From: Streptomyces sp. 846.5
Lineage (GTDB): Bacteria > Actinomycetota > Actinomycetes > Streptomycetales > Streptomycetaceae
Length of the DNA: 64,000 bases
NCBI RefSeq assembly: GCF_004365705.1
Contig: NZ_SOBN01000001.1
Coordinates: 620,001-684,000, forward strand
Direction: 5' to 3'
The translations under genes and the position numbers were made by a program. How positions within the stretch are numbered: the first letter of the stretch is position 1; every line of letters begins with the position of its first letter. Below, piece by piece: positions 33,587 to 43,328 of the stretch. Under the pieces are notes generated by a model. That model was given only the letters and a program-made list of their open reading frames with translations. It ran no database searches and had not been told where the DNA came from.

Positions 33587-35082
33587 TAGGGGTGCTCCTT
33601 GCAGGTGGTTGTCGCTGCGTTCGCAGTGTTCACAGGGGTGTTGGTCTGGTTCGGGATACCGGTCCCGCGGTCCGCCCCGCGGGCCATCAGCCGGCGGTCG
33701 AGGACCGTCAGCAGCAGGACCGCGACGCCCGCGGCGACCAGGACCAGGCCGAGGGTGTGCAGACCGTGGTCGCTGGCGCCGTGGCGGAAGACGATGCTGC
33801 CGATCACGGCGGAGGTGATGGTTCCGAGGTATCCGAAGGTCCGGAACAGCCCGGAGGCGGTTCCGATCCGGTCGGGTGGCGCCGCGAGGTAGAGCGCGGT
33901 CTGGTTGCCGACCGTGGTGGCGGCCGACGTCACGCCGAAGATCAGCGAGACGAGGACGATCGCGATCGCCGGGCTGTGCGAGCCGAGCAGCACGATGCCG
34001 CCCGAGCCGAGCACCATGGTCACCGCCGCGACCAGCAGGGGTCCGCGGACCAGGTTGCGCCTGGCGAGCGGGCGCGAGAGCAGTGCGGAGACGGCGCCCA
34101 TCGGCAGCAGCAGGAGTCCCGCCGTCACCGTGGAGAACCCGTGTGCTGCCTCCATCCACTGCGTCATGCCGTACATCACGGTGTAGACGCCGAGCAGGGT
34201 GAGGGCCTGTCGCAGGTAGGTGCGGGCCAGGGCGCCGTTGGCGGCGAGTTCGCGGAAGTCGAAGAACGGCGCGGTTCGGCGCAGCTCCCACACCACCGTG
34301 GGTACCGCGGTCACGACGAAGACGATCAGCGCGATCCACTCGACGTGCGGAAGCGCCATCAGGAAGACGACCAGTGCCGTCATCGACGCGGCGAAGCCGA
34401 GGATGCCGGTCAGGTCGATCCGCTCGGCGATCCTGCGGAAACTGCTGTCCGCGCGGTCCAACGCCGGGTCCCGGGGCAGCCAGCGTACGGCCATCACCAG
34501 CGCGATCGCGGTGACCGGGATGTTGATGAGGAAGGCCCAGCGCCAGCCTGCGGCGCCGACCAGCAGTCCGCCGATCGGCGGGCCGACGGCGGCCGTGGCC
34601 ATGCCCGCGATCGCGAGGCCGCCGAGCACCCCGCCCGGCGGCGCGTCCAGGCCGGCCTGCTCGGCGCGGCGCCGGATCAGCACCATCCCGCAAGGAAAGG
34701 CGGCCGAGGTGCCGATGCCGATCAGGACCCGGGCGACGGTCAGCATCGCCAGGTTCTGGCCGAGGCCGCCGACCAGGCCGCCGAGCAGCACCAGCACGAT
34801 GCCGGCCAAGAAGACCCGGCGCGGGCCGAGCACCTCGGCCAGCTTGCCGGCCGTCGGCTGGGCGACGGCGCTGGCCAGGTAGAGGGAGGAGACCAGGACG
34901 GCGGTGGCGCCCACCGCGACGTGCAACTGCGCGGCGATGGGCACCAGGGCGGTCGCGATGATGGAGCTGTTGATCGGGTTGAGGGCGGAGCCCACGTAGA
35001 GCGGGGTGGTGAAGGGCCACGCGAAGGGCTTGCTGCCGAGGTCGCGCGCCGAGGCGTCGCTCTCGCTGACGGCGATGCTCAT
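33586..35082 (-). CDS. MFS drug transporter, 14-helix type
   Basis: 498 residues from the ATG at 35082, which overlaps the marR stop (ATGA). Motifs AQPTAGKLAEVLGPRRVFLAG (loop 2-3) and a helix 5 region with GPPIGGLL fit the DHA2 drug/proton antiporter family. The C-terminus is Asn/Thr-rich. Co-transcription with a MarR regulator and a hydrolase suggests an inducible detoxification unit: sense, export and degrade a small molecule. Confidence 0.88.
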   Translation of the reverse strand: MSIAVSESDASARDLGSKPFAWPFTTPLYVGSALNPINSSIIATALVPIAAQLHVAVGATAVLVSSLYLASAVAQPTAGKLAEVLGPRRVFLAGIVLVLLGGLVGGLGQNLAMLTVARVLIGIGTSAAFPCGMVLIRRRAEQAGLDAPPGGVLGGLAIAGMATAAVGPPIGGLLVGAAGWRWAFLINIPVTAIALVMAVRWLPRDPALDRADSSFRRIAERIDLTGILGFAASMTALVVFLMALPHVEWIALIVFVVTAVPTVVWELRRTAPFFDFRELAANGALARTYLRQALTLLGVYTVMYGMTQWMEAAHGFSTVTAGLLLLPMGAVSALLSRPLARRNLVRGPLLVAAVTMVLGSGGIVLLGSHSPAIAIVLVSLIFGVTSAATTVGNQTALYLAAPPDRIGTASGLFRTFGYLGTITSAVIGSIVFRHGASDHGLHTLGLVLVAAGVAVLLLTVLDRRLMARGADRGTGIPNQTNTPVNTANAATTTCKEHP

Positions 35083-35570
35083 ATGCCGCCGCCGCGCAGG
35101 TCGGCTTCGGCGAGCCGCTCCAGGAGTTCGACGGCCTTCTCCAGGACTTCGCGTTCCTCCGGGGCGACCACCTGGTCGATGGCGCGCGCCAGGAACGAGC
35201 CGCGGCCCGCGCTGATCCGGTCGATCAGCTCGGTCGCGGAGGCGTCGGCACTGACCAGCTTCTTCCGGCCGTCCAACGGGTCGGGCTCGCTGTGGACCAG
35301 GCCGGCGGCCTTGAGCACCGTCAGGCTCTGGGTGATCGCCTGCGCGCTGACGTGCTCCAGCGCGGCGAGCCGGGCCGCGGTGACCGGACCCTCCCGTATG
35401 ACGCTGACCAGGATGCCGAGCTGCGTGAGGGTGAGGCCGGTCGCGTTCTGCCCGGACTCCGCGCGCAGGCGTGCGCGCAGCCGTTTCATCGCGTCCTGGA
35501 GACGCTGTGCGGTCGCAGCGGACACGTTGGGCTGCTGCGGCCGGGGCTTCGTGTTCATGAATCCCACCAT
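35079..35570 (-). CDS. MarR-family regulator
   Basis: 163 residues from the ATG at 35570, which follows GAGGAG by 4 bases; ATG 35558 is also possible. The winged helix is in LTLTQLGILVSVIREGPVTAARLAALEHVSAQAITQSLTVLKAAGLV with the wing DPLDGRKKLVSA. First gene of the operon with the MFS exporter and hydrolase. Its start codon and RBS are part of a 48-bp perfect palindrome, a likely autoregulatory site. Confidence 0.9.
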   Translation of the reverse strand: MVGFMNTKPRPQQPNVSAATAQRLQDAMKRLRARLRAESGQNATGLTLTQLGILVSVIREGPVTAARLAALEHVSAQAITQSLTVLKAAGLVHSEPDPLDGRKKLVSADASATELIDRISAGRGSFLARAIDQVVAPEEREVLEKAVELLERLAEADLRGGGI

Positions 35571-35615
35571 AAAACTCCTCAAGCAACTTTGCCAAGTTGC
35601 TTGAGGAGTTTTATG
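35568..35615. repeat. Perfect 22-bp inverted repeat over the marR start
   Basis: Arms 35568-35589 and 35594-35615 are exact complements around the 4-base loop TGCC. Each arm reads, outward from the loop, AAGTTGCTTGAGGAG then TTTTATG, so the palindrome contains the marR RBS and ATG on the minus strand and a mirror RBS-ATG on the plus strand. The core is a plausible MarR operator; the whole could also form a hairpin that hides the RBS. Confidence 0.9.
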
Positions 35616-35697
35616 CGGCGGCGGGCGATCGGGACAGCACGGCACGCCTGCGGGCCGCATCCAGGGCCCACATCCGTTGGCGCTCTACGCTGCGGGC

Positions 35698-36927
35698 ATG
35701 ACCTCACAACAGTCCCGGTGGGCCCGGATTCGCCGGCAGCTGTGGCAGCCCCCGCGCGCCCATGGCGAGCAGCCGCGCGAGCGGGTGGTCGGCCCGCTCG
35801 AACTGTTCTACGACCTGGTCGTGGTCGTACTGGTGGCCCAGGCCGCCCACCACCTGGCCGGGCACCTGACCTGGCGCGGGCTGGGCGAGTTCGCCGTGGT
35901 GTTCTCGCTGGTGTGGATCGCCTGGCTGAACGGCAGCCTGCACCACGAGCTGCACGGGCACGAGGACGCCCGCGGCCGGAGCATGTTCCTGCTGCAGATC
36001 CTGGTACTGGTACCGCTGGGGGCGTTCATCCCCGAGGCAGGCGGCGCACACGGCGCCGCCTTTGCCGTGGACGCCGGGGTGCTGTTCGCCGTCCTCGCCG
36101 TGCTGTGGCTGCTGGCCGCACGCGGGGACAGCGCCGAATTCCGCCGTCCCAGCAGGCTGTTCGTGACCGGGACGGCGTTCTGCGCGGTAGTCCTGGCCGC
36201 GAGCGCCGCGCTGCCCGCGGGGCCGCGCGTGCTGACCTGGGGCCTGCTGGCCGTCGCCTACCTGGCGGGGTTCACCGTCGTGATCGCCACGGCCATCCCG
36301 GAACAGGCGGTCGCCCTCAGCGTGACCGACGCGCTGACCGAACGGTTCGGCCTGTTCATCATCATCGTGCTCGGCGAGACCGTGACCGGGGTGGTCGACG
36401 GACTGGCGCACGAGCCGACCAACGCGCTCACGCTCGCCGTCGGTCTGATCGCCGTCGTCGTCGGCTTCGGCGCCTGGTGGACCTACTTCGACTTCGCCGG
36501 GCACCGGCAGCCCAGGCCCACCCGCGCAGGCACCGTGCAGTGGATGCTGGTCCACCTGCCGCTCACAGCCGCAGTCGGCGCCATGGGCGCCGCGATGGTC
36601 GACCTGGTCGAGCAGGCCCACGACAGCCGGACCCTCGCCGACACCGCTTGGGTACTCGGCGGGGGCGCGGCCGTCGTGCTCTGCGCGACGATGGCCCTCG
36701 CGACCACCCTCCCGGCCTGGCGCCAGGACCGCAGGCTCTACCGTCCGCTGGCCCGCACCTGCGTCGCCGCAGCCGTCGTGGCCGTGGCAGTCAGCGCGGC
36801 ACGCCCGGCCCCACTCGTCCTCGGCCTGGTCCTCGTCCTGGCCTTTGCCGTCCCCTGGACCCTCGCCGTGACCATCCGACTCTCCGACGACGAAACCGAA
36901 CGCGCCGAAACCGAACCCGCCTCCTGA
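35698..36927 (+). CDS. LtrA-family membrane protein
   Basis: 409 residues from the ATG at 35698. The family signature VGPLELFYDLVVVVLVAQAAHHLAGH starts at about residue 31 and ERFGLFIIIVLGETVTGV lies in the middle; about 10-11 membrane helices. Named after the Listeria low-temperature-requirement protein A; the molecular activity is not established. Monocistronic by spacing. Confidence 0.85.
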   Translation: MTSQQSRWARIRRQLWQPPRAHGEQPRERVVGPLELFYDLVVVVLVAQAAHHLAGHLTWRGLGEFAVVFSLVWIAWLNGSLHHELHGHEDARGRSMFLLQILVLVPLGAFIPEAGGAHGAAFAVDAGVLFAVLAVLWLLAARGDSAEFRRPSRLFVTGTAFCAVVLAASAALPAGPRVLTWGLLAVAYLAGFTVVIATAIPEQAVALSVTDALTERFGLFIIIVLGETVTGVVDGLAHEPTNALTLAVGLIAVVVGFGAWWTYFDFAGHRQPRPTRAGTVQWMLVHLPLTAAVGAMGAAMVDLVEQAHDSRTLADTAWVLGGGAAVVLCATMALATTLPAWRQDRRLYRPLARTCVAAAVVAVAVSAARPAPLVLGLVLVLAFAVPWTLAVTIRLSDDETERAETEPAS

Positions 36928-36997
36928 GAACCGTCCGCAGCTGCCTGGCACTGACAGGGGCAGGCACGCCCAACCGCCCCCGCCCATACTCGAGTCC

Positions 36998-37918
36998 ATG
37001 AAGAGCAAGTCGCAGTTGGGGCGGTTCCTGAGGACCCGTCGGGCGCTGCTGAAGCCGTCGGACGTCGGGTTGCCGGAGTTCGACGAGCGGCGGCGGGTGC
37101 CGGGTCTGCGCCGGGACGAGCTCGCCCGGTTGGCGGGCGTGAGCGAGTCGTACTACACGCGATTGGAGCAAGGACTTTCGCTCAATGCCTCGGTGGACGT
37201 ACTGGATGCGCTCGCCCGGGCACTTCGCCTGGATGGGACCGAGCACCGGCATCTGTACGACCTCGCCGGCGTCGGACGGCTGGACGGCAAGGACCGGTCC
37301 CGCAGGGCGCCGACACCCGAGCGCATCTCCGAGTCGACCCGGCGGCTGATCGACGCCTTCGGCGACACCCCGGTGATCGTGCTCGGCCGCCGCAGCGACG
37401 TACTGGCGTGGAACCGCACCGGGCACGCGCTCTTCGCCGGGCACCTCGACCCGGGCAGCCCGGACGACCCGGCCCGGCGTCCCAACACCGCGCGACTGGT
37501 CTTCCGGGACGCCCACACCCGCGAGCTCTACGAGGACTGGCCGAAGAAGGCCAGGGACGCGGTGGGGCGACTGCGGCTGGCCGTCGGCCGATACCCCGAC
37601 GATCCGCTGCTGGCCGCGCTGATCGGCGAACTGGTGATGCACAGCCCGGAGTTCACCGACCTGTGGTCCGAACACCGGGTCCGGGCCTGGGACCTGGCGG
37701 CCTACCGGATGCGGCATCCGCTCGTCGGGCCAATGGACGTCACCCAGCAGGCCATGCCGGTCCCGGACGACCACGGACAGCGACTCGTGGCCGTCACCGC
37801 AGCAGCGGGATCGGCCTCCCAAGCCGCACTGACCCTCCTCGCCCAAGCCACCACCCCGGACGGGCACCCTCGTCCGGCAACCGACAACCCGACGACCGTC
37901 ATGTCCGAACACCTGTGA
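36998..37918 (+). CDS. XRE-family regulator with MmyB-like C-terminal domain
   Basis: 306 residues. N-terminal HTH: LGRFLRTRRALLKPSDVGLP..RRVPGLRRDELARLAGVSESYYTRLEQG, the common Streptomyces MmyB type. The C-terminal PAS-like ligand domain (DVLAWNRTGHALF, NTARLVFRDAHTRELYEDW, WSEHRVR) binds fatty-acid-like ligands in family members. Ends 11 bases before ohr, so the two probably share a transcript; it may control ohr. Confidence 0.87.
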   Translation: MKSKSQLGRFLRTRRALLKPSDVGLPEFDERRRVPGLRRDELARLAGVSESYYTRLEQGLSLNASVDVLDALARALRLDGTEHRHLYDLAGVGRLDGKDRSRRAPTPERISESTRRLIDAFGDTPVIVLGRRSDVLAWNRTGHALFAGHLDPGSPDDPARRPNTARLVFRDAHTRELYEDWPKKARDAVGRLRLAVGRYPDDPLLAALIGELVMHSPEFTDLWSEHRVRAWDLAAYRMRHPLVGPMDVTQQAMPVPDDHGQRLVAVTAAAGSASQAALTLLAQATTPDGHPRPATDNPTTVMSEHL

Positions 37919-37929
37919 ATGGAGACACC

Positions 37930-38352
37930 ATGTCCACGCTCTACACCACCGAAGCCCTCTCGACCGGCGACGGCCGCAACGGAGAGGTCCGCACCGCCGA
38001 CGGCGTACTCGACGAACTCCTCGCCGTCCCCAAGGAGATGGGCGGCCCCGGCGGCGACCGCACCAACCCCGAACAGCTCTTCGCCGCCGGCTACGCCGCC
38101 TGCTTCCACAACGGCATGCGCCTGATAGCGGGTCAGCAGAAGCTGAAACTGGGCGAGTCGACCGTCCGGTCCACGGTAAGCCTGGTCACCCTGGACAACG
38201 GAGGCTTCTCCCTCGAAGTCGCCCTCTCCGCCCACCTGCCCGGCCTCGACCAGGCCACGGCCGACCAGTTGGTGCAGACCACGCACCAGGTGTGCCCGTA
38301 CTCCAACGCCACCCGGGGAAACATCCCGGTCACGCTAGAGGCAACCGTCTGA
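37930..38352 (+). CDS. ohr: Organic hydroperoxide resistance protein
   Basis: 140 residues of the OsmC/Ohr family. Both redox cysteines are present: Cys58 in AAGYAACFH and Cys122 in HQVCPYSNATRGN; Arg21 (EVRTADG) matches the conserved Ohr arginine. Thiol peroxidase that reduces organic and fatty-acid hydroperoxides using lipoylated or dihydrolipoamide-type partners. Follows the XRE gene with a GGAG site. No OhrR-type MarR is adjacent. Confidence 0.92.
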   Translation: MSTLYTTEALSTGDGRNGEVRTADGVLDELLAVPKEMGGPGGDRTNPEQLFAAGYAACFHNGMRLIAGQQKLKLGESTVRSTVSLVTLDNGGFSLEVALSAHLPGLDQATADQLVQTTHQVCPYSNATRGNIPVTLEATV

Positions 38353-38366
38353 GTCCGGTCCGACCT

Positions 38367-38400
38367 CCTCGCGGGCGGGCCTGCAAGCCCGCCCGCGAGG
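38367..38400. terminator. Bidirectional terminator between ohr and tpg
   Basis: Perfect 14-base arms CCTCGCGGGCGGGC (38367-38380) and its complement (38387-38400) with a 6-base loop, between convergent genes. Confidence 0.88.
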
Positions 38401-38413
38401 ACGACGGCCCGCG

Positions 38414-38968
38414 TCAGTACGAGAGGTCCAGGTAGTCGATGGTGTTGAGGTCGACGACCAGGCCCTGGGCGCGGCGGTCGCGGTCCTTGAAGTACATCTC
38501 CTGAAGGCCCTGGGCGACGATCGCGGCCAGTTGCTGTTCGGTGGCGCCGGACGCGTGGGCGTCGAAGAGCTGCTGGGCGTAGGCCGGGGGGAGGTGTTCG
38601 GTGATGCGGCGCAGCCGGGGGTCGTCGGTGGAGCCGGGGGCGGCGGTGAAGCCGAAGCGGGCGCGGGTCTCGACGGTGATGCCGCCGGTGTCGACCGCGC
38701 GCTTGACGGCGCGCTTGCGGATCAGCGGCTGCCAGCGCCGCTTCACCTCGGCCTCGATCCGGGCGGCGATGGCCTGCGGCGGATGCCTGCGGGTGCCCTT
38801 GAGGTAGCGCTCGACCGAGCGCTGGGAGACTCCCAGCAGTTGGGCCGTGGCCTTGGTGGTGCCGAGCTGCTTGACCAGGTAGCCGACCCGAGCCGCGGTG
38901 GAGACCGGCGGCTTCCGGGTGAAGGTGTCCTCGGCCGCGCGCTCCAGGCTGTCCCCGATCGTTCCCAT
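38414..38968 (-). CDS. tpg: Telomere terminal protein Tpg
   Basis: 184 residues, the size of Streptomyces Tpg. The opening MGTIGDSLERA..DTFTRKPPVST and the following AKATAQLLGVSQRSVERYLKGTRR HTH region are diagnostic, as are GGITVETRARFGFTAAPGSTDD and the end YLDLSY. Tpg is bound covalently to the 5' ends of linear Streptomyces replicons and primes end patching. It is encoded 9 bases downstream of tap, the conserved operon order. This shows that the replicon, or one in the same cell, is linear. Confidence 0.93.
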   Translation of the reverse strand: MGTIGDSLERAAEDTFTRKPPVSTAARVGYLVKQLGTTKATAQLLGVSQRSVERYLKGTRRHPPQAIAARIEAEVKRRWQPLIRKRAVKRAVDTGGITVETRARFGFTAAPGSTDDPRLRRITEHLPPAYAQQLFDAHASGATEQQLAAIVAQGLQEMYFKDRDRRAQGLVVDLNTIDYLDLSY

Positions 38969-38977
38969 GGCGGTGTC

Positions 38978-40993
38978 CTACTCCCCGCCCGCGGCGGCGT
39001 CGGTGCCCTTGATGTGCCGGGCCGGATTGTGCGCCTGGTCCAGGAGTTGGGCCGCCCAGAGGAAGGTCTGGGTGCCCTCGTGCTTGACCATCCCCGGGCT
39101 CACCCCGAGCCGGAATCCGCCCGGCAGCGGCTTGCCCGTGACCGGGTCGTACGGCAGCACGTCCAGCGGCGACGGCCCCGGGGAAGGGTAGACCGCGCAG
39201 TCGGAGAGCACCGCGACCGGGTACAGGTCGGCCTTGGTGGCCAGCGCCAGCATCTTGCGGTGCATGTTGATCCGCGCGGCCGAGATCACCGCGGCGCGGA
39301 TGTCGGGACGCCAGGTGGGGCGCTCCAGCGCCGGCCAGCGCTCGCCGGGCCGGTGCCGGGCGCCCTGGGGACGCTCGCGCAGCTTGCCGATACCGCCCTT
39401 GACGGTGGCTTTGATCGCGGACAGCACCGCGGCCCGCCCGGGGTCGCGCTGCTTGTGCTGCTCCATCGCGGCCAGGAACTCGGCGGGCGTCATCGCCGAG
39501 TTGACCCCCAGCTCGGCCATGGTGGCCAGGTAGGCGTCCCGCAGCCGCTGGTACCAGGGATCCAGGTAGGGGCCGTGCTCCGGACGCAGCCAGCCCTCCA
39601 ACGGCCTTACGCTGTGCCCGAGTTCGACCGCGTAGGCCACGGTCGGGGTGGCGTACCAGGCCGGGCCCTGCGGCTGCTCGCCGTCCGGCGTGAAGGGGTT
39701 GGGCAGCCGGGCGTCGAAGGAGATGTGCGAGAGGTCGACGAACCAGGACCCGGGCAACGCCTTGTCGAACGCGGGCTGCTGGACGTGGACCGGGGCGCCC
39801 AGGCCGACGTTGAGCCGGTTCGCGGCGGCGGCGAAGGCCATGTTGACGTCCACTCCCACCGCCCAGGGCAGCTCGCACTCGGCATCGGTGAGCAGTTCCG
39901 GATCACGGATCCACTCATAGGCCTCCTCGTCGAGGACCTCGCCCTCGGCCCGGCCGACCGCGACCGGGTGCTCGTCGGGGGCCTCCGGCGGGGCCGGGTC
40001 GACCGCGACCGCGAGCGATCCGGGGACCGGGCCGGACTGCCAGACGCCGTCCTCGCCGCGCACCGCACGCGTGGGCGGGCGCAGCGCGGACATCAACTCC
40101 AGGCCGGAGACGGCGGTGGAGCCGCGCGGGGTGATCACCCGGGTCGCGTACTCGCCCAGCACCTGGGCGAGTTCGGGCGGCGGGAGAGTGGCCGCGTCGT
40201 TCCAGGCGCGGGTGTCCAGCGCTTCCCAGGGCAGTACCGCGAGTTGGACGCATTGGCGGCGGCCGGCCTCGGCCGGCCGGTAGATCCGGGCCCAGGGGCC
40301 GAACCCACGCTTCGTCAACTGCCACTTGGCCTTGGTCAGTTGCTTGATGACGGGGTGGTTGTCGGGGAGCCGCAGGCCGCGCCGGTCCGCGAGTTCCAGC
40401 GGCAGTCCGAGGGACTCGGCGGCCGCTGCGGTGAGGACGACCAGGGGGTCGCCGTCCCGGCCGGAGCGATGCAGCCGGGGCGAGCCGATCTGAGCCTGCG
40501 TCAGAGCCCAGTCCACCAGCGAGGGAAGGGTACGGGCCGGGCAGTCCAGCACCAGACCGCCGGTGCCGTAGGCGGTCCCGTCGCCGTCCAGGACGAGGAG
40601 CGGGCCGTTGGCGAAGCGGCGCTCGGCCTGCTCGTCGGAGGGCGGCACCGGGGCGGGGCGGATGGTCCGCGCGGGCGCGGGGACCGGTGCCGACACCTCC
40701 GCCAGCTCGGGCTCAGGCTCAGGTTCGCGTCCGGCGGGGAAGCGTTGCGCCAGGCCCTCCAGCAGACGGCGGTACGCCTCCCGCTTGGCGCCCGACGGCT
40801 CGCTGCGGCCCTCCTCCCACGCCTGCACCGAGGCCGGACGGGTCCTCAGTGCCTGCGCGACCGCCGCCTCGGTGAGCCCGGCGGCCCGCCGCAACCGCAC
40901 CCGCTCCTCCGGGACCGGCAGGACCTGCCCTGCCTGCACCGCGGCCAGCAGCGCGTCGACGCCCGCGAACAGCGGGTCCGGCTGGTCGGGCAT
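38978..40993 (-). CDS. tap: Telomere-associated protein Tap
   Basis: 671 residues from the ATG at 40993 (GAAGGAGAG site 8 bases upstream). The N-terminal XRE-like HTH (VRLRRAAGLTEAAVAQALRTRPASVQAWEEGRSEPSG, about 28-65) and the rest match Streptomyces Tap, which binds the 3' single-stranded telomere overhang and recruits Tpg. Family proteins are about 740 residues, so this one is somewhat short, mainly in the Pro/Glu-rich linker at about 85-120. Divergent from mug with 105 bases between. Confidence 0.88.
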   Translation of the reverse strand: MPDQPDPLFAGVDALLAAVQAGQVLPVPEERVRLRRAAGLTEAAVAQALRTRPASVQAWEEGRSEPSGAKREAYRRLLEGLAQRFPAGREPEPEPELAEVSAPVPAPARTIRPAPVPPSDEQAERRFANGPLLVLDGDGTAYGTGGLVLDCPARTLPSLVDWALTQAQIGSPRLHRSGRDGDPLVVLTAAAAESLGLPLELADRRGLRLPDNHPVIKQLTKAKWQLTKRGFGPWARIYRPAEAGRRQCVQLAVLPWEALDTRAWNDAATLPPPELAQVLGEYATRVITPRGSTAVSGLELMSALRPPTRAVRGEDGVWQSGPVPGSLAVAVDPAPPEAPDEHPVAVGRAEGEVLDEEAYEWIRDPELLTDAECELPWAVGVDVNMAFAAAANRLNVGLGAPVHVQQPAFDKALPGSWFVDLSHISFDARLPNPFTPDGEQPQGPAWYATPTVAYAVELGHSVRPLEGWLRPEHGPYLDPWYQRLRDAYLATMAELGVNSAMTPAEFLAAMEQHKQRDPGRAAVLSAIKATVKGGIGKLRERPQGARHRPGERWPALERPTWRPDIRAAVISAARINMHRKMLALATKADLYPVAVLSDCAVYPSPGPSPLDVLPYDPVTGKPLPGGFRLGVSPGMVKHEGTQTFLWAAQLLDQAHNPARHIKGTDAAAGGE

Positions 40994-41098
40994 GGTACGG
41001 GCTCTCCTTCGAACGACGGCCTGGCGGCGTCCCTGGATGCTAACGCAGCGGAGAGGCCGTACAACGGACCGCCGGTCGCAGCGGGCAGACTGTCGTCT

Positions 41099-41641
41099 GT
41101 GAAGCCCACAGCAGCGCAGCTCGCCGCCGCCCCCGACCTGACCATCCCCGATGTGATCGCTCCCGGACTGCGGGTGCTGTTCTGCGGTATCAACCCCGGA
41201 CTGTGGTCCGGGGCCACCGGCCACCACTTCGCGCGCCCGGGCAACCGCTTCTGGCCCGCGCTGCACCTCAGCGGGTTCACCCCGCGCCGGCTGCAGCCGG
41301 AGGAGCAGCAGGAACTGCTGGGCTTCGGCCTGGGCATCACCAATGTGGTCGCCCGGACCACCGCCAAGGCCGACGAACTGACCGCCGAGGAGTACCGCGA
41401 GGGCGGGGTGGCGCTGCGCGAGCGGGTGGAGCGACTGCGCCCGCAGGCCCTGGCGGTGCTGGGCATCGGCGCCTACCGGGTGGCGTTCGACGCGCCCCGG
41501 GCCGTGGTCGGCCCGCAGCCCTCCGCCCTCGGCGCCACGGCGGTGTGGGTCCTGCCCAATCCCAGCGGCCTCAACGCCCACTACACCCTGGACGCCATCG
41601 CCGAGCGCTTCCGCGAGCTGCGGCTGAGCGTGAGCGGATGA
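41099..41641 (+). CDS. mug: G/U mismatch-specific DNA glycosylase
   Basis: 180 residues from the GTG at 41099. Mug/TDG motifs: FCGINPGLWSGATGHHFARPGNRFWPAL, with the active-site region GINPG (Asn), and VLPNPSGLN near the end (intercalation loop). It removes uracil or other lesions opposite guanine, relevant to cytosine deamination in GC-rich DNA. There is no clear RBS near the GTG. Confidence 0.88.
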   Translation: MKPTAAQLAAAPDLTIPDVIAPGLRVLFCGINPGLWSGATGHHFARPGNRFWPALHLSGFTPRRLQPEEQQELLGFGLGITNVVARTTAKADELTAEEYREGGVALRERVERLRPQALAVLGIGAYRVAFDAPRAVVGPQPSALGATAVWVLPNPSGLNAHYTLDAIAERFRELRLSVSG

Positions 41642-41655
41642 CTGCGCCTGGAACG

Positions 41656-41694
41656 CCGTCAGGGGCGCGGCCGGATCGGCCGCGCCCCTGACGG
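41656..41694. terminator. Bidirectional terminator between mug and the cell-wall hydrolase
   Basis: Perfect 18-bp stem (41656-41673 with 41677-41694) with loop GAT, between convergent genes. Confidence 0.9.
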
Positions 41695-41711
41695 GTGGAG
41701 ATGATGGTGCG

Positions 41712-43088
<1,377 letters not shown>

Positions 43089-43328
43089 TCCGGAGATGTC
43101 GGTTCCGCTTAAGTGCGAACGCCAGAAAGGTAGACAGACCTTGATTGAAACCACAACAGACTGTGGGATCCGTCACGCCGCCGTTCCATGATTCACAGGT
43201 TCCCGACCCTGTTCGCCGCAGCCAGTCACACGTCCGCAGGATCAGACGCGCCCGAGCGGATAGCGTAGGAACCCGGCCCTCGCGCGACCTCTGGGCCGAG
43301 GCAGATCCGACGACAGGGCGGAGCGGCG

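Noticed and set aside
35612-35697. A plus-strand gene starting at the mirror RBS-ATG of the 48-bp palindrome
   Set aside because: The frame runs out of phase through the ltrA-like gene with Arg/Pro-rich sequence and no homology; the mirror start is a by-product of symmetry.
38000-41000. Chromosome end (telomere) next to tap-tpg
   Set aside because: No cluster of terminal palindromes is present and ordinary genes continue on both sides; tap-tpg are often internal to the terminus.
38531-41641. Very long plus-strand open frame across tap and tpg
   Set aside because: It is the antisense of tap/tpg. Only its last 180 codons (mug, from 41099) are a real gene.
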